From: Melioribacteraceae bacterium
GTDB taxonomy: Bacteria; Bacteroidota; Ignavibacteria; Ignavibacteriales; Melioribacteraceae
Direction: 5' to 3'
NCBI GenBank assembly: GCA_035362835.1
Contig: DAOSDY010000001.1
Location: 1,364,001-1,428,000 of the forward strand
DNA length: 64,000 nt
The stretch's first letter is position 1. Each line of letters begins with the position of its first letter. The translations under genes were made by a program, and so were the position numbers. The notes under the pieces are model-generated. The model searched no databases. It was not told where the DNA came from and was given only the letters and a program-made list of their open reading frames with translations. This document shows positions 63,238-64,000 of this stretch, piece by piece.

Positions 63238-63885
63238 ATGGTTCAGTCAAAACCTCTAACTCTTCAAGAAGCCCTTATTTTTGTAGAAAAGACAGCTAAA
63301 AGTTCTGCGGGCGGAAAAATTCCTCCAATTATGCCCTATGTTAGTCAGGTATTAATGCGCACAGGCATTCCTGTTTTATCAAATCCTTTCACTACTGAAG
63401 TTGCGCTTTTTTCTTCCCTCATTATGTCCCTTGTTTATCATAACCAATGCAATGCCTTAATTCTAACAGATACAAAAGAACAGGCAGATTTATTTTTTTC
63501 AAAATCTCTTTTCTCAAATAATGGACCTGTAGGATCTGAATTCGCAAAGCTCTGTGGAAAATCTCTTAAACTGCTTTACAATAATTCGGCTATTCCGCAG
63601 GAAATTGAATCCTCGCTTCACGATTTTAATGTCACTCCAGTTATGGATCTATCTACTCTGAAATCTTTGGATAATTTAATTCAATCCGAAAATACTTTAC
63701 GCACTCAAACGGATAAAAAATCTTTTATTTCCAAACTCTTATTCAAGTCTCCTCAATTACCTCCGCCAAGTACTCTTAAAAAAGGGCTTGATAAACTTAA
63801 TTGTTCAGTTAAAGTTTTCAGTGACAAAGTCTCACTCGATGGGGGAGTTGGGTCTTCCTTTTTAATCTATTCGACTATGTATTGA
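63238..63885 (+). CDS. Unrecognised 215-residue soluble protein
   Basis: No family recognised. The start at 63238 has GGAGG directly upstream; the frame runs five codons further up. The sequence lacks a signal peptide and reads as mixed alpha/beta (PLTLQEALIFVEKTAKSS, VALFSSLIMSLVYHNQC, ALILTDTKEQADLFFSKSLF), with a Pro- and Lys-rich part near residues 160-185 and a Gly-rich end (LDGGVGSSFLIYSTMY). It starts 147 bases after the previous exported-protein gene. Confidence 0.7.
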   Translation: MVQSKPLTLQEALIFVEKTAKSSAGGKIPPIMPYVSQVLMRTGIPVLSNPFTTEVALFSSLIMSLVYHNQCNALILTDTKEQADLFFSKSLFSNNGPVGSEFAKLCGKSLKLLYNNSAIPQEIESSLHDFNVTPVMDLSTLKSLDNLIQSENTLRTQTDKKSFISKLLFKSPQLPPPSTLKKGLDKLNCSVKVFSDKVSLDGGVGSSFLIYSTMY

Positions 63886-64000
63886 GTTGTATCAAGCCAA
63901 AATTCTATTGCAATAATTCATGCAGTCCATATTCTTTTCTCAATCTCCTCAATGATTTCTAGTAATCCTTATACTGAATCCAATATTATTGAGTTTCATA

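Overview
The window looks like a chromosomal segment from a Bacteroidota/Chlorobiota-type bacterium, most likely an Ignavibacteria (Melioribacter-like) free-living heterotroph. This rests on recognised gene content: a 651-residue long-form IspG, two TonB-dependent receptors (one paired with a DUF4249-like lipoprotein), a DUF6132 protein, an HYC_CC_PP-type protein, a secreted protein usually mis-named asparagine synthetase B, and a prohibitin-type SPFH protein. Many genes have Shine-Dalgarno sequences (GGAG/AGGAGG), and TTG starts are common. Taxonomy is inferred; no rRNA is present.

Region 1 (1-47.7 kb) is dense conserved chromosome. In order it holds: the C-terminal part of an M49-like dipeptidyl peptidase; FmdB zinc ribbon; an FAH-family hydrolase; a secreted protein of unknown role; a clpX-TPR-FAD oxidase operon; a Trm112-like protein; a GNAT-TrpF-MATE-like operon; an OmpR-type two-component system facing a small charged exported protein; a seven-haem cytochrome c; an Mla/MCE-type ABC ATPase; radA; a MauE/DoxX-thioredoxin-like protein; a coiled-coil zinc ribbon protein; Nif3-like protein; ispG; a DJ-1/PfpI protein; dnaG; a GH13 glycosidase; a stand-alone receiver; carA-carB; a TonB receptor/DUF4249 pair; an RlpA-like lipoprotein; a four-gene thiol-redox operon; DUF971; a heavy-metal (probably copper) uptake operon; an SPFH protein; gamma-glutamyltransferase; and an SbtA/PII-like bicarbonate transport operon. 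Convergent gene ends are marked by clear hairpins.

Region 2 (about 48-64 kb) starts right after a tRNA-Lys(CTT) gene with its own terminator. From there the DNA is visibly richer in A+T, intergenic gaps lengthen, and most products are unrecognised lipoproteins, exported proteins or small zinc-ribbon proteins. It contains three ACTATTGCA repeats next to the tRNA, two large imperfect hairpins between single-gene units, a large multi-PAS/GAF sensor kinase with a LuxR-type regulator, then a run of lipoproteins and envelope proteins with a receiver-like protein among them. Near 61-62.4 kb there is a decayed minus-strand gene, part of which is duplicated as a 48-base segment 780 bases away. This has the character of a genomic island at a tRNA, but no integrase or second attachment site is inside the window.

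The best candidates for an undescribed system are the sensor kinase/regulator plus the downstream envelope genes (51.4-61.0 kb) and the cassette-like small genes at 48.6-50.8 kb. Their functions cannot be assigned from sequence alone.
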